NCBI GenBank assembly: GCA_963708425.1
Contig: OY970206.1
Location: forward strand, 3,038,001-3,102,000
Reading direction: 5' to 3'
From: JACMNW01 sp963708425
GTDB taxonomy: Bacteria; Pseudomonadota; Alphaproteobacteria; Rhodobacterales; Rhodobacteraceae
Length of the DNA: 64,000 bases
The notes under the pieces were generated by a model. That model was not told where the DNA came from, did not search any database, and worked only from the letters and a program-made list of their open reading frames with translations. Below, one piece after another: positions 26,206-34,183 of the stretch (position 1 is its first letter; each line of letters begins with the position of its first letter). A program made the position numbers and the translations under genes.

Positions 26206-26233
26206 GGGTGCCGCAGCCTTGCGGCCCCTTTTT
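26206..26233 (+). terminator. Rho-independent terminator between the oxidoreductase and tetR
   Basis: GGGTGCCGCA-GCCT-TGCGGCCCC forms a strong stem with one mismatch and a 4-nt loop, directly followed by TTTTT. It lies in the 53-bp gap between the convergent oxidoreductase and tetR genes and probably serves the rightward transcript. Confidence 0.85.
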
Positions 26234-26234
26234 G

Positions 26235-26798
26235 CTAATGTGTGTGGTCTGCAAGGCTGGCGTGGCAATCTGCTCTGCAGGTGTCCAGAATTTCGTCCGC
26301 AAGTGCCGAACCATCAGGGCAGGCACGAGATAAGATCACCGCACCAACTGCCTGGGCCAACAGACTGATGGCCTGCGCGCGGGCATCCGGGTGCCCCGCA
26401 AGACCGCCCTCCAGCGCCGCAAACAGGCCCGCGATCCCCTCACCGAATACTGCACGGGTGTCCTGCGGCAACCGCGCAGCCTCGCCACTCAATGCAGCAG
26501 CCGGGCACCCCTGCCCCCGCGCATCCCGGTGCGCGCGCGAGATGTAGGCGTCAATGACGTCGCCAATGGCAAAGCCTGCATAGCGCTCCGACGTTTCAAC
26601 AAACCCCTTGGCCGACGCCTCGGCGATCAGCGCCTCCTTTGAGGCGAAGTGGTTGTAAAACCCACCATGGGTCAGCCCTGCCCGCTCCATCAGGTCTGCT
26701 ACGCCCACGCCGTCAAATCCCCGCTCACGGAAAATCTCGGATGCAATGGCAAGGATCCTTTCGTGATTTTCCTGCTTCTTTTCCTTGGTGATCCGCAT
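26235..26798 (-). CDS. TetR-family transcriptional repressor of the SDR cassette
   Basis: 187 residues. The N-terminal helix-turn-helix (ILAIASEIFRERGFDGVGVADLMERAGLTHGGFYNHFASKE, shown here as landmarks at about 14-54) is typical TetR; the C-terminal ligand domain matches regulators with the MERAGLTHGGFYNHF recognition helix. It lies at the far end of the cassette, convergent with it. The same operator half-sites occur before both transcription units, so it most likely represses the cassette and itself. An aldehyde or quinone inducer is plausible but not shown. Confidence 0.9.
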   Translation of the reverse strand: MRITKEKKQENHERILAIASEIFRERGFDGVGVADLMERAGLTHGGFYNHFASKEALIAEASAKGFVETSERYAGFAIGDVIDAYISRAHRDARGQGCPAAALSGEAARLPQDTRAVFGEGIAGLFAALEGGLAGHPDARAQAISLLAQAVGAVILSRACPDGSALADEILDTCRADCHASLADHTH

Positions 26799-26829
26799 GT
26801 CAGAACCTTTTCAACTGCACGTCAGTCAT

Positions 26830-26846
26830 ATGATGTTAGGCATCAG
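26830..26846 (-). promoter_or_regulatory. TetR operator in front of tetR
   Basis: ATGATG-TTAGG-CATCAG has the same half-sites and 5-bp spacer as the two operators at 23350 and 23379. It lies 32-48 bp upstream of the tetR start. A weaker partner, CTGACG-TATAT-CATTAT, is at 26866-26882. Confidence 0.7.
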
Positions 26847-27091
26847 AACTGGAATGGTTTTATTGCTGACGTATATCATTATTAATGCAACCAACGCAAG
26901 AACCACATCATGAAAGTAACCCATTCCAATGCCGCCAACGTGGTGCTGCGCGCTAGAGCGTGTCAGCGGGGACTGTTTTCCCGATTGCTTATCGGCAGGA
27001 CAAGGCTTGTGCGTGAGCGCACTCTAGGACCGGCACGGGTCGTAGCATGGCATCGTCAGTCTTGGCGGCAGAAAGCAAACCGGGTTTTCAG

Positions 27092-28597
27092 TCAAAGATC
27101 GAAACTGAGTTGCGCCTTCGGTTCCGGGGCACGACGTGCCCGGCCTTTTCGATTGTCGAACCGCGCATCTGGTGGCGTTTTGTAGCGGGCAGCAATCGTC
27201 AATATCTCTGTGGGGTCTGACCGTTTGCGCAGACCGAAGATCGCGTCCTTTGCGCTGCGGGCAGTTACTGCCACGTCAACCACCGGCTCGGGGTAGATCG
27301 CACCAACAAGTCCACTGGCGCCGGGCCATTTCCACGGCTCCTGCAGAAACGAGTCCGGCACCTTCGCCAGTTCCGGGCACCAGCGGCGTGTGAAGGCACC
27401 GGTCGGATCCTGATCATAGCCCTGTTTGATCGGGTTGTAGATGCGCGGGGTGTTGAACCCGGTGGTGCCGGATTGCATCTGGGCCTGCGACCAGTGAATG
27501 GCGGGTTCGTAATCCGTGAAGGCGCGCGCAAGGACGGGCCCGGTCCGCCGCCAGTCAAGCCAGAGATGGTAGGATGCCACGGCCATCAGCATCGAGCGCA
27601 TCCGGAAGTTCAACCATCCCGTTGCGACAAGATACCGGACACAGGCATCGACGAAAGGCAGGCCCGTTTCACCCTTCGTCCAGGCGGCCAGCAGCAACGG
27701 ATCGGCGTCGTGCGGGCGAAGACCTTCGGACGGCGCATGCAGGCAACGGGATTCGACGGACGGGTTCTCCTCCAGCCGTTGCAGGAAATAATCCCGTCCC
27801 GCAACACGCTTGTCGAAACTGGCGAGGGCGTTGGGCCACAGGCCCTTGGGCCGGTCGGCACGGCGGCGCGCAGTCACATGGCCCACCTCGCGGGCCGAAA
27901 GCGTTCCGTAAGCCAGATGCGGAGAAAGGCGCGAACAAGCGCTTTCGCCGCTGACAGGTGATGACATTGCAGTCCGGTAAGTCTCGCCCCGTTCTGTCAG
28001 AAAGCTGTCGAGCAGCGCAAGGCCGTGCTTTCGGCCTCCAATTTGGCGCTGTGGGCATGGGTCGGGGCTGATCCCCATATCCTTAGCCACAGGAATCACC
28101 CCAATGTCGATTCCGCCAAGTCCAAGCAAAGCTCGCGGCGGCGGAAGAGCGGCCGCCCCCATGAACGCATCACGGCGGGCAACCCAACTTGCCCGGTCAG
28201 CCATGGCACGAAAGACACCGGACTGGGGCAGCTCGTCCCACGTGATGGCCAATGATCGCGCCCATGCTGCAACACGGCGGTCGCGGGCAAATGTCCACAA
28301 GTTGCCGGTTTCCTCATGACTAATGATCCGGGTAATGCCGTGATCGCGGCAAAGCCCATGTAAAACATCTTCGGCACGACCGACCCGGACAACCAATGGC
28401 GCACCCAGTGCTGCAAGATCAGCCCGCAAGTCGTGAAGGGCCTCTGAAATAAAGGCCCACTGGCGCTCCGATGTATCAGGAAGCTGCCAATACTCAGGCT
28501 CGACGATGTAAAGAGGAAGCACCGCCTCTCCCAAGGCCGCGGCCTTTGTCAGCGCCGGATGGTCGTGACTGCGCAGGTCGCGCTTGAACCAGACCAA
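27092..28597 (-). CDS. Photolyase/cryptochrome family FAD flavoprotein
   Basis: 501 residues of the DNA photolyase/cryptochrome family, light-driven repair enzymes or blue-light receptors. The N-terminal Rossmann domain begins VWFKRDLRSHDHPAL. The helical FAD domain shows LPFVDACVRYLVATGWLNFRMRSML, HLWLDW, SGTTGFNTPRIYNPIKQ and WCPEL. The only possible start is TTG 28597, since an in-frame TGA lies three codons upstream; it falls 16 bp after the DUF2461 stop. Catalytic specificity (CPD, 6-4 or none) cannot be told. It is last in an operon with two DUF2461 genes. Confidence 0.88.
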   Translation of the reverse strand: MVWFKRDLRSHDHPALTKAAALGEAVLPLYIVEPEYWQLPDTSERQWAFISEALHDLRADLAALGAPLVVRVGRAEDVLHGLCRDHGITRIISHEETGNLWTFARDRRVAAWARSLAITWDELPQSGVFRAMADRASWVARRDAFMGAAALPPPRALLGLGGIDIGVIPVAKDMGISPDPCPQRQIGGRKHGLALLDSFLTERGETYRTAMSSPVSGESACSRLSPHLAYGTLSAREVGHVTARRRADRPKGLWPNALASFDKRVAGRDYFLQRLEENPSVESRCLHAPSEGLRPHDADPLLLAAWTKGETGLPFVDACVRYLVATGWLNFRMRSMLMAVASYHLWLDWRRTGPVLARAFTDYEPAIHWSQAQMQSGTTGFNTPRIYNPIKQGYDQDPTGAFTRRWCPELAKVPDSFLQEPWKWPGASGLVGAIYPEPVVDVAVTARSAKDAIFGLRKRSDPTEILTIAARYKTPPDARFDNRKGRARRAPEPKAQLSFDL

Positions 28598-28613
28598 GAC
28601 TTCTCATCGGGCG

Positions 28614-29336
28614 TCAACCCGGCTGATTTGACCGATGGGGCGGCTGATCTTGCACATCCGCCAATCCTTCCGCCACGGCCGAGTTGATGAACTCCACCAG
28701 CGGGCTGGCAGTCCTATGGGCGGTGATCCATTCCGCCGGCGCGCCATCGCCTGACATCGCCGCATCGCTCATGCGGTGGTTCAGACTGAACCCTTCCAGC
28801 TTCAGATATTCAATCGCGGGATCGTCCTTGTCAAAGCCCTTCGGCCCATTCGTCAGGACGCTCGGCGCAATAAACCCGTCAGGGAAGACGCGTTGAACCT
28901 CCGGGTTTTCGACGATGGATTTCCAGTCCGCAAACCGACCCGAAATCCGGTCACGGATCTTGGTCAAAGGGCCACGTTCGGTGCGAAAGATCCCTGCGCT
29001 CGCGTAGCTGCCACCGGGTTCGATGTGCAGCGAATAGCCCGCAACCCGTTGAAAATGCGGGCTCGACCTGACCATCACGAAGAACTCGGTCTTGTAGGGC
29101 GTCTTGTCCTTGGAAAACCGCATGTCGCGGTTCATCCGCGTCACCGCTGTCGTGGGGTCAAAGCCCGACTGCCGGATAGCGTCGTCAAAACGGGCGACCT
29201 CTGCGGTCAGCTTTGCTGCGACCTCCATCAGATTGGCCTTCGCATCCTCATATGCGGCGCGATGGTCCTTGAACCATTCCTTGGTATTGTTGGCTTTCAA
29301 ACCAGACAAGAATGTAAAAGTGCGAGGATCGATCAT
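28614..29336 (-). CDS. DUF2461 (TIGR02453) family protein, copy 2
   Basis: 240 residues from ATG 29336, which has AAGGA 9 bp before it; an upstream ATG at 29354 lacks this. DUF2461 features are visible: FLSGLKANNTKEWFKDHR at the start, MNRDMRFSKDKTPYKTEF in the middle, and SLHIEPGGSYASAGIFRT. The family is of unknown function. Its copy 1 paralogue lies immediately upstream and the photolyase immediately downstream. The three read as one operon. Confidence 0.87.
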   Translation of the reverse strand: MIDPRTFTFLSGLKANNTKEWFKDHRAAYEDAKANLMEVAAKLTAEVARFDDAIRQSGFDPTTAVTRMNRDMRFSKDKTPYKTEFFVMVRSSPHFQRVAGYSLHIEPGGSYASAGIFRTERGPLTKIRDRISGRFADWKSIVENPEVQRVFPDGFIAPSVLTNGPKGFDKDDPAIEYLKLEGFSLNHRMSDAAMSGDGAPAEWITAHRTASPLVEFINSAVAEGLADVQDQPPHRSNQPG

Positions 29337-29364
29337 CGTATGTCCTTGCTGCATGGCGGCTCAG

Positions 29365-30018
29365 TCAGTTCAGGAAATCCGCAACCGGACGCGCCGCCTT
29401 GAACAGGTCTACAAGGTGGTCCAGCGCATCGGCCTTCTGCACCTGCAGATCGGTCATGGGTGCCGCCATGCCGTAGCCCTTCATCTTCAGATAGCGGGCA
29501 GCGGGATGACCCGGTTCAAATCCGCGCGGCACGGATTTCAGGCTGTCCAGCGCTTCGACCCCGTTCGGGAAAGCCTTGCGGAAGGTGCCATCCGCCACCA
29601 GGCGGGCCCATTCATCCGGATGGCTGGCAATCTTGGTGCGCATGCGGATCAACGCTGCCTCGGACGGGATAAACAGGGATGCACCAGCGTAACTTTGGCC
29701 CGGCTCAACATGGATGTAATAGCCAAAGGCCTCCATTGTGTCGCCGGGGTTGGCGAACACGGCCGAGCCGGTCTTGTAGGGCGGCCTGCCATTTCTGGTG
29801 CGCGGATCCCGGTTCAGGCGCGTAAAGCTGCCCTTCGGGTCGATCCCGGCCAGCTTGATCCGTGCGTCGTAATGCTCTGCGTGATCAATGAATTGGTTGA
29901 CGATTGCGATGAAGTTTTCCCGCGTGGCATTCCATCTTTCGCGGTTGGCATCGACCCAAGCCTTGGAATTGTTTTCCCCCAAGTCGCGGAGGAATTGAAG
30001 GGTTTCGGCCCTGACCAT
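29365..30018 (-). CDS. DUF2461 (TIGR02453) family protein, copy 1
   Basis: 217 residues with the same landmarks as the neighbouring copy: FLRDLGENNSKAWVDANR, LNRDPRTRNGRPPYKTG, YIHVEPGQSYAGASLF and KGYGMAAPMTD. The two differ widely outside these motifs, so the duplication is old. It is first in the three-gene operon; the stop is 28 bp before copy 2. No catalytic motif is known for the family. Confidence 0.87.
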   Translation of the reverse strand: MVRAETLQFLRDLGENNSKAWVDANRERWNATRENFIAIVNQFIDHAEHYDARIKLAGIDPKGSFTRLNRDPRTRNGRPPYKTGSAVFANPGDTMEAFGYYIHVEPGQSYAGASLFIPSEAALIRMRTKIASHPDEWARLVADGTFRKAFPNGVEALDSLKSVPRGFEPGHPAARYLKMKGYGMAAPMTDLQVQKADALDHLVDLFKAARPVADFLN

Positions 30019-30102
30019 CGTGGCTGTCTCCGCGTGAGGTGATGGCGGAACAGATAGCAGATTTCCAACCAGAGTAAAGGTAGGGCATCCTACATTTACC
30101 TG

Positions 30103-30765
30103 TCAGCCGTCCAGAAGCCCGTTCCGGATCAAAACGTCGATGGCGTCATCGACGGACGGCTCGATCCGCGTGCAAAGCTGTTCAAGATCACCCCCGAACA
30201 TCCCTTGAAGTTCCAGCGGGTGCAGGGCCAGTTCGACAAACCGCGTGGCCGCCGGAGTGGCCGCGGCGAGGTCCACAGGCAGATCGCTTCCGGCAATCGC
30301 CTTCGCAGCATGGCTGACCGACGCATCGAGCCCAAGGTGGTATCCCATCCGCGCGATGACCGGGAAGGTCTCAGCCTCGGCCGCAGAGATGCGCATGATG
30401 GCGATTACATCCCGCGTCAAAGCGCTTCGTGCCATGGCGATCCCAGTCTCTCGCAAGCGCTGGCGAGGTGTGCTGCCGCTTGGCACCACAGACAACCTGG
30501 TGACCGCTGTGTCGACGGACCGCTGCAAGACCGCCGTGAACAGATCCTCCTTGTTGCGATATCGCTTGTAGAGTGTGGTATTGCCGATCCGAGCCGCCGC
30601 CGCGATTTTTTCCAGCGTGGTGCGGGCGTATCCCTCCTTCAAAAAGAAGAACTCGGCCGCCTGCAAGATCCGCTCCTCCACTTCCCCAGCCTGATCTGTG
30701 CGCGGTCGGCCCAGCCTGGGGCGTTCGCGGTCAGACGTCGTCTCTCGGTCCCCGGTGGTCGTCAT
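30103..30765 (-). CDS. TetR/AcrR-family transcriptional regulator
   Basis: 220 residues from ATG 30765, which sits just ahead of the conserved region; frame upstream is unconserved. The HTH spans about 22-68 (ILQAAEFFFLKEGYARTT ... NTTLYKRYRNKEDLF) after a charged tail (GRPRTDQAGEVEER). The C-terminal part resembles the AcrR/YcdC-type C-terminal domain. It lies 84 bp upstream of the DUF2461-photolyase operon in the same direction and may control it, but no shared operator was found. Confidence 0.85.
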   Translation of the reverse strand: MTTTGDRETTSDRERPRLGRPRTDQAGEVEERILQAAEFFFLKEGYARTTLEKIAAAARIGNTTLYKRYRNKEDLFTAVLQRSVDTAVTRLSVVPSGSTPRQRLRETGIAMARSALTRDVIAIMRISAAEAETFPVIARMGYHLGLDASVSHAAKAIAGSDLPVDLAAATPAATRFVELALHPLELQGMFGGDLEQLCTRIEPSVDDAIDVLIRNGLLDG

Positions 30766-31164
30766 CGTCAGCGTATGCCTTTGTTGGTCTATATCTGTGG
30801 TCTGCTTGGGCGCACCTACCGTTTTTTCTTGTATCACGCCATCATTGCGGAATGGAACATAGTTGAGGTGAAAGGGACTTTTAGCCTTCCCGAGTTGCTT
30901 CACGTTACGGCGGTTTGGTCGGGGCCATCTAAGCCTATCGGGCAATGGTCGTGTTGAGACCGTCCTGCATGACCGCGCCGACGCAGGGCGAGAGCAAGGG
31001 GAATGTGTCTATCATCGATAGCGTACGGTATGGCCATGGCAGGGCGTATCTCACGAACCGGCTCAAGAACATCGCAGATTGGGCAATGAGGTGGCTCGGG
31101 ACGGCGCCTTGCTTAGCCACAGAACCCATTCAACGCGCGATCGAATAACTCGACCCAGAGACGC
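30766..31164. other. About 400 bp without a recognised gene upstream of tetR-2
   Basis: A 67-codon frame at 30945-31148 (VRYGHGRAYLTNRL ... NIADWAMRWLG) has a protein-like look but resembles nothing identifiable and has no good ribosome site. It may be the tail of a lost mobile gene. A palindromic CTATCATCGATAG is at about 31009. Confidence 0.35.
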
Positions 31165-31188
31165 AAAAGGCCCCCGCTTTTCAGGGGG
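31165..31188 (-). terminator. Intrinsic terminator (leftward)
   Basis: On the minus strand CCCCC-TGAAAAGC-GGGGG is followed by CCTTTTG. It is the second of two leftward terminators after the tRNA remnant. Confidence 0.65.
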
Positions 31189-31231
31189 ACTCGTCAAACG
31201 TTGAGGTGGCGTTGAGGTGTTTTGGACAAGC

Positions 31232-31257
31232 AAAAACCCGACTGTTTAGGTCGGGTT
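31232..31257 (-). terminator. Intrinsic terminator after the tRNA remnant (leftward)
   Basis: On the minus strand AACCCGA-CCTAAACAG-TCGGGTT runs into TTTTTG, a classic hairpin plus T-run. It lies 28 bp beyond the tRNA 3' end, as expected for the original tRNA terminator. Confidence 0.75.
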
Positions 31258-31284
31258 CCATCTATTTGATGTGTTTGGTTTTTT

Positions 31285-31331
31285 TGGTTGCGGGAACTGG
31301 ATTTGAACCTGTGACCTTCAGATTATTAGCC
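31285..31331 (-). pseudogene. 3' half of an initiator-type tRNA-Met (att-like remnant)
   Basis: Read leftward, the sequence runs from GGCTAATAAT through CTGAAGGTCACAGGTTC to CCCGCAACCA. This matches the 3' half of tRNA-fMet, anticodon loop to CCA, with a few changes: CAT to AAT in the anticodon and a damaged T stem. No 5' half is found in this window. A tRNA 3' half with its own terminators is what remains at one side of an integrated element. The comparison with tRNA-fMet is from memory of the family sequence. Confidence 0.65.
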
Positions 31332-31442
31332 AAGGACGGTGGGTCCGGAACCTCAGTATTTCACTGCCTAGATTGTCGAACAGAGAAAATTTCGGGGGTT
31401 AGTGTCGTGAATTACCTGAACCACCCGCGTTTTAGGCGTGCT

Positions 31443-31547
31443 TCATTCCTCTTGGTCCCCATCATACCCGTACCCCTCATCGATCCCGCCATCGGCCGCT
31501 ATGTCTGCCGCCAGGAACGGCGGCCATGTTTTCACAAGCTCACGCAT
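31443..31547 (-). CDS. 34-residue ORF directly after the DUF5681 gene
   Basis: The ATG follows the DUF5681 stop with no gap (TAAATG). It encodes MRELVKTWPPFLAAD and an acidic, glycine-rich tail ending DGDQEE. It is too short to identify. Its placement suggests translation by termination-reinitiation, or the stump of a longer downstream gene cut off at the element's end. Confidence 0.35.
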   Translation of the reverse strand: MRELVKTWPPFLAADIAADGGIDEGYGYDGDQEE

Positions 31548-32351
31548 TTAGTCGCGGAGTTTTGCATCGATTTCCACGGGGTAGAGGTCTTCGGGCAATA
31601 GGGTGCGATAGCGTCCGATGGTTGTGTTTGCGAGGTCTATGTAGCGGGCCAGGTCTTCGCGTTCCTCGGGATCCTCTTCAGTGACCAGCGCATCGCGGCA
31701 GATTTCGCACAGGATCACCTGCCGGCGCAATTCGCCGTAGGCCTTATCAAAGATGACCTTTTCCTGTTTTGTCGCCGGTCCCTTGATCAGCACGGTCCCG
31801 CGAGTCATATCGATCTGAAGATGATCCGGGTGCGGTAAGGGCGGCGGAAGATGCGTGATATGGGCGCGATCGCGGCGCTGCAGTTCCGCGTCCCAAGCGA
31901 TCTTGTAGTCAAGCGCGGTCGAGAACCAGGCGTCATGCAGCTCTTTGTTGCTGGTCTCTACCGCCGAAAGCAGTTCTGCAAACAGCCGCTGCGACCGGTG
32001 CTGACCCTTCACCGCATTAACCGCCAAAGACCGCAGCACAGCCTGCGCAATCGGTACGGTGATATTGCGCAGACCTTCCCGCACGGTGATGGTGCGGTAA
32101 GCTTCTTGCAGGATGATGGTCTTCATCCGCTCTTCGTTCAGCGCTGGCAGCTTGTTTCTGGCCCCCTTGGGCCGTCCCCGCGGATTGCCCGATTGACCCT
32201 TGCGGAACCGGGTGTCTGCGGGAGGTTTGCCGTAGCCCACCTCATATCCGGGACGGGCCGCCAGCGCGCCCAGTTTGCCCGGCCCCAAAGTGTCGGACGG
32301 CTGTATGCGGGCACCGGGTTTGCTGGACCCCGGTTTATCCGCCGCCGTCAT
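31548..32351 (-). CDS. DUF5681 domain-containing protein
   Basis: 267 residues from ATG 32351, which overlaps the methyltransferase stop by 4 bp (ATGA). The DUF5681 signature FRKGQSGNPRGRPKGARNK is at about 47-65, preceded by a Gly/Pro-rich tail and followed by a helical, charged region. DUF5681 proteins are typically found next to phage and gene-transfer packaging genes, and a small-terminase-like role has been suggested; no function is shown. No large terminase follows here, so the module appears cut. Confidence 0.85.
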   Translation of the reverse strand: MTAADKPGSSKPGARIQPSDTLGPGKLGALAARPGYEVGYGKPPADTRFRKGQSGNPRGRPKGARNKLPALNEERMKTIILQEAYRTITVREGLRNITVPIAQAVLRSLAVNAVKGQHRSQRLFAELLSAVETSNKELHDAWFSTALDYKIAWDAELQRRDRAHITHLPPPLPHPDHLQIDMTRGTVLIKGPATKQEKVIFDKAYGELRRQVILCEICRDALVTEEDPEEREDLARYIDLANTTIGRYRTLLPEDLYPVEIDAKLRD

Positions 32352-33652
32352 TGCGCGGCCTCCAGCATGGCCATGCCAGCTCGCGGCCAGCCACAGATCA
32401 GCTGCTCTGCCGCATCCTTGGCCTGCACCTCCCAACGGGTCAGGATCCGGTCACAATAGATCGGGTCCAGTTCCACCAGCCGCGCCCGGCGTCCGGTTTT
32501 CTCGGCCGCAATCAAGGTGGAGCCGGATCCACCAAACACATCCAGCACAATATCGCCACGCCCTGACACATCCTTGATCGCATCGACAATCATCTGCACT
32601 GGCTTCACCGTCGGATGCAGGTGTAACTCATCCATCCGCCCCGCCCGCATTGTGTTCACCCCGCGATAATTCCAGACATTGGTGCGGTAGCGGCCATGCT
32701 GGCCCAATTCGAAGCTGTTGAGATGGGATTCTGTGCCGTTCTTGAACACGAAGATCAGTTCATGGCGGGAGCGGTAAAAAGTGCCCATACCACCATTGTC
32801 TTTGGCCCAGACTATGAGGTTTTTCAACTCGTCATACACCGCATGGCCCGCGGCCAGCATCTCGCTCATGTGACGCCAATCCATACAGAGATAGTGGATC
32901 GAGCCATCAAGGCTGTGATCCGCCATGTTGCGGAAGGCTTCGGTCAGGAATGTCGTGAACTCCGGCGCCGTCATCTCACCGGACGCCATCGCGAATTCGC
33001 GGTGCTTTACCTTGCCCGAGCCGCCAACATGGCCATCGATTTTCACATTGCAGGGCGGGTCGGCGAAGATCATCCGGGCCAGATCCCCTTCCATCAGACC
33101 AGACGCCACCGCCGGATCCAGCGCATCGCCGCAGATCAGACGGTGCGGCCCCAGTTGCCGCAGATCGCCAAGATTGACGCGGCGTGGCGCGATCTCGGGC
33201 AGAAGGTCATCGTCCGGATCGCCCGGCTCCTCCGGGATCAAGCTTTCGACCAGACTGTCGATCTCCGCCACCTCAAAGCCGATCACCCCGATGTCAAACC
33301 CGATATCTTCAGTCGCCAGCAAGCCCTGCAATTCCTGAGCCAGAAGCTCTTCATCCCAGCCAGCATTCAGCGCCAGTTTGTTGTCGGCAATGACATAAGC
33401 CCGCTTCTCGGCCTCGGTCATGTGTTCAATGCGGATGCACGGGACAGATTCCAAGCCCAATGTCTTGGCGGCCTCGACCCGGCCATGACCCGCAAGGATC
33501 GTGTTGCCTTGGTCAATCAGCACCGGGTTGGTGAAGCCGAAGGTCCGGATCGACTCTGCGATCTGCTTTAACTGCTTTTTGGAATGGGTCCGCGCATTGC
33601 GCGCCCAGGGGCGGAGATCGCCGGGGGTGAGGTGTTCGATGGTGTTGGGCAT
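32348..33652 (-). CDS. ParB-domain/DNA (adenine or cytosine-N4) methyltransferase fusion
   Basis: 434 residues; start ATG 33652 has AAGGAG before it. The N-terminal ParB/Srx-like domain (about 5-95) shows NARTHSKKQLKQIAESIRTFGF and ILAGHGRVEAAKTLG. The C-terminal SAM-dependent methyltransferase has motif IV FADPPCNVKIDGH (198-201 DPPC, where Tyr/Phe/Trp is usual) before HPTVKP (346-351) and motif I FGGSGST (373-379). That is beta-class order, like CcrM. Such fusions are carried by alphaproteobacterial prophages without a cognate restriction enzyme. It is coupled to DUF5681. Confidence 0.9.
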   Translation of the reverse strand: MPNTIEHLTPGDLRPWARNARTHSKKQLKQIAESIRTFGFTNPVLIDQGNTILAGHGRVEAAKTLGLESVPCIRIEHMTEAEKRAYVIADNKLALNAGWDEELLAQELQGLLATEDIGFDIGVIGFEVAEIDSLVESLIPEEPGDPDDDLLPEIAPRRVNLGDLRQLGPHRLICGDALDPAVASGLMEGDLARMIFADPPCNVKIDGHVGGSGKVKHREFAMASGEMTAPEFTTFLTEAFRNMADHSLDGSIHYLCMDWRHMSEMLAAGHAVYDELKNLIVWAKDNGGMGTFYRSRHELIFVFKNGTESHLNSFELGQHGRYRTNVWNYRGVNTMRAGRMDELHLHPTVKPVQMIVDAIKDVSGRGDIVLDVFGGSGSTLIAAEKTGRRARLVELDPIYCDRILTRWEVQAKDAAEQLICGWPRAGMAMLEAAQ

Positions 33653-33711
33653 AGCAGTCTCCTTATGGCGGCGGGACAACGTTTGGACGCAAACTCGCCC
33701 CTTGTCGTAAG

Positions 33712-33762
33712 ATATACCTGCCGCTTGCATTCGTCAATCGCAGAGGTATATGCTTGTAAGAT
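33712..33762. promoter_or_regulatory. Operator region between the divergent methyltransferase and XRE genes
   Basis: The 137-bp divergent gap holds an inverted repeat ATATACCT (33712-33719) and AGGTATAT (33744-33751), with arms 24 bp apart. It also has a direct repeat of CTTGT..TAAGAT around 33702 and 33753; TAAGAT at 33757 could be a -10. The likely binder is the XRE protein encoded next to it. Confidence 0.55.
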
Positions 33763-33789
33763 GCATCATACAGCGGAGGAACTCGGGTC

Positions 33790-34119
33790 ATGACCCTAAA
33801 CGAGCGGCTGTTTGACCTGCGACAGGGCGCGCAAGTCTCGCTTCAAAAACTTGCTGACGCAGTTGGCGTGTCGAAGGCGCACATCTGGGAATTGGAAAAG
33901 GGACGGACGGCCAATCCGTCCTTTGAACTGGTGCAGAAACTGGCAGCTTTCTTTGGCGTTACAGCAGAAGAGCTGATTGGGGTTGCCGAGGCGCCACCCG
34001 TAGAAGATCAACAAATCCAACGCATTCACCGCGATCTGAAAGGCCTCACGTCTCGCGACCGCGGCATCATCGAAGAAATGGTAAAATCGATGCGGGCGCG
34101 GCCCCCAGATTCGGAGTAA
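33790..34119 (+). CDS. XRE-family helix-turn-helix regulator
   Basis: 109 residues. The XRE HTH covers about 5-60 (LFDLRQGAQVSLQKLADAVGVSKAHIWELEKGRTANPS), quoted in two overlapping landmarks: SLQKLADAVGVSKAHIWELE and LEKGRTANPSFELV. The C-terminal tail is charged. GGAGGA stands 11 bp before the ATG. It lies directly ahead of an ImmA/IrrE peptidase gene, the usual pair in which the peptidase cleaves the XRE repressor to induce a mobile element. Confidence 0.9.
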   Translation: MTLNERLFDLRQGAQVSLQKLADAVGVSKAHIWELEKGRTANPSFELVQKLAAFFGVTAEELIGVAEAPPVEDQQIQRIHRDLKGLTSRDRGIIEEMVKSMRARPPDSE

Positions 34120-34183
34120 CATCCTGCAACTTGACCGCGTTGATTTTGCTGACATTCACGCGCCGCAGCTTCTGGCGCGATGC

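Noticed and set aside
30945..31148. 67-codon frame upstream of the second TetR gene
   Set aside because: No ribosome site and no recognisable similarity; kept only as a note in the gap description.
31285..31331. A functional tRNA-Met
   Set aside because: Only the 3' half is present, with changes in the anticodon and T stem; the acceptor 5' strand and D arm are missing.
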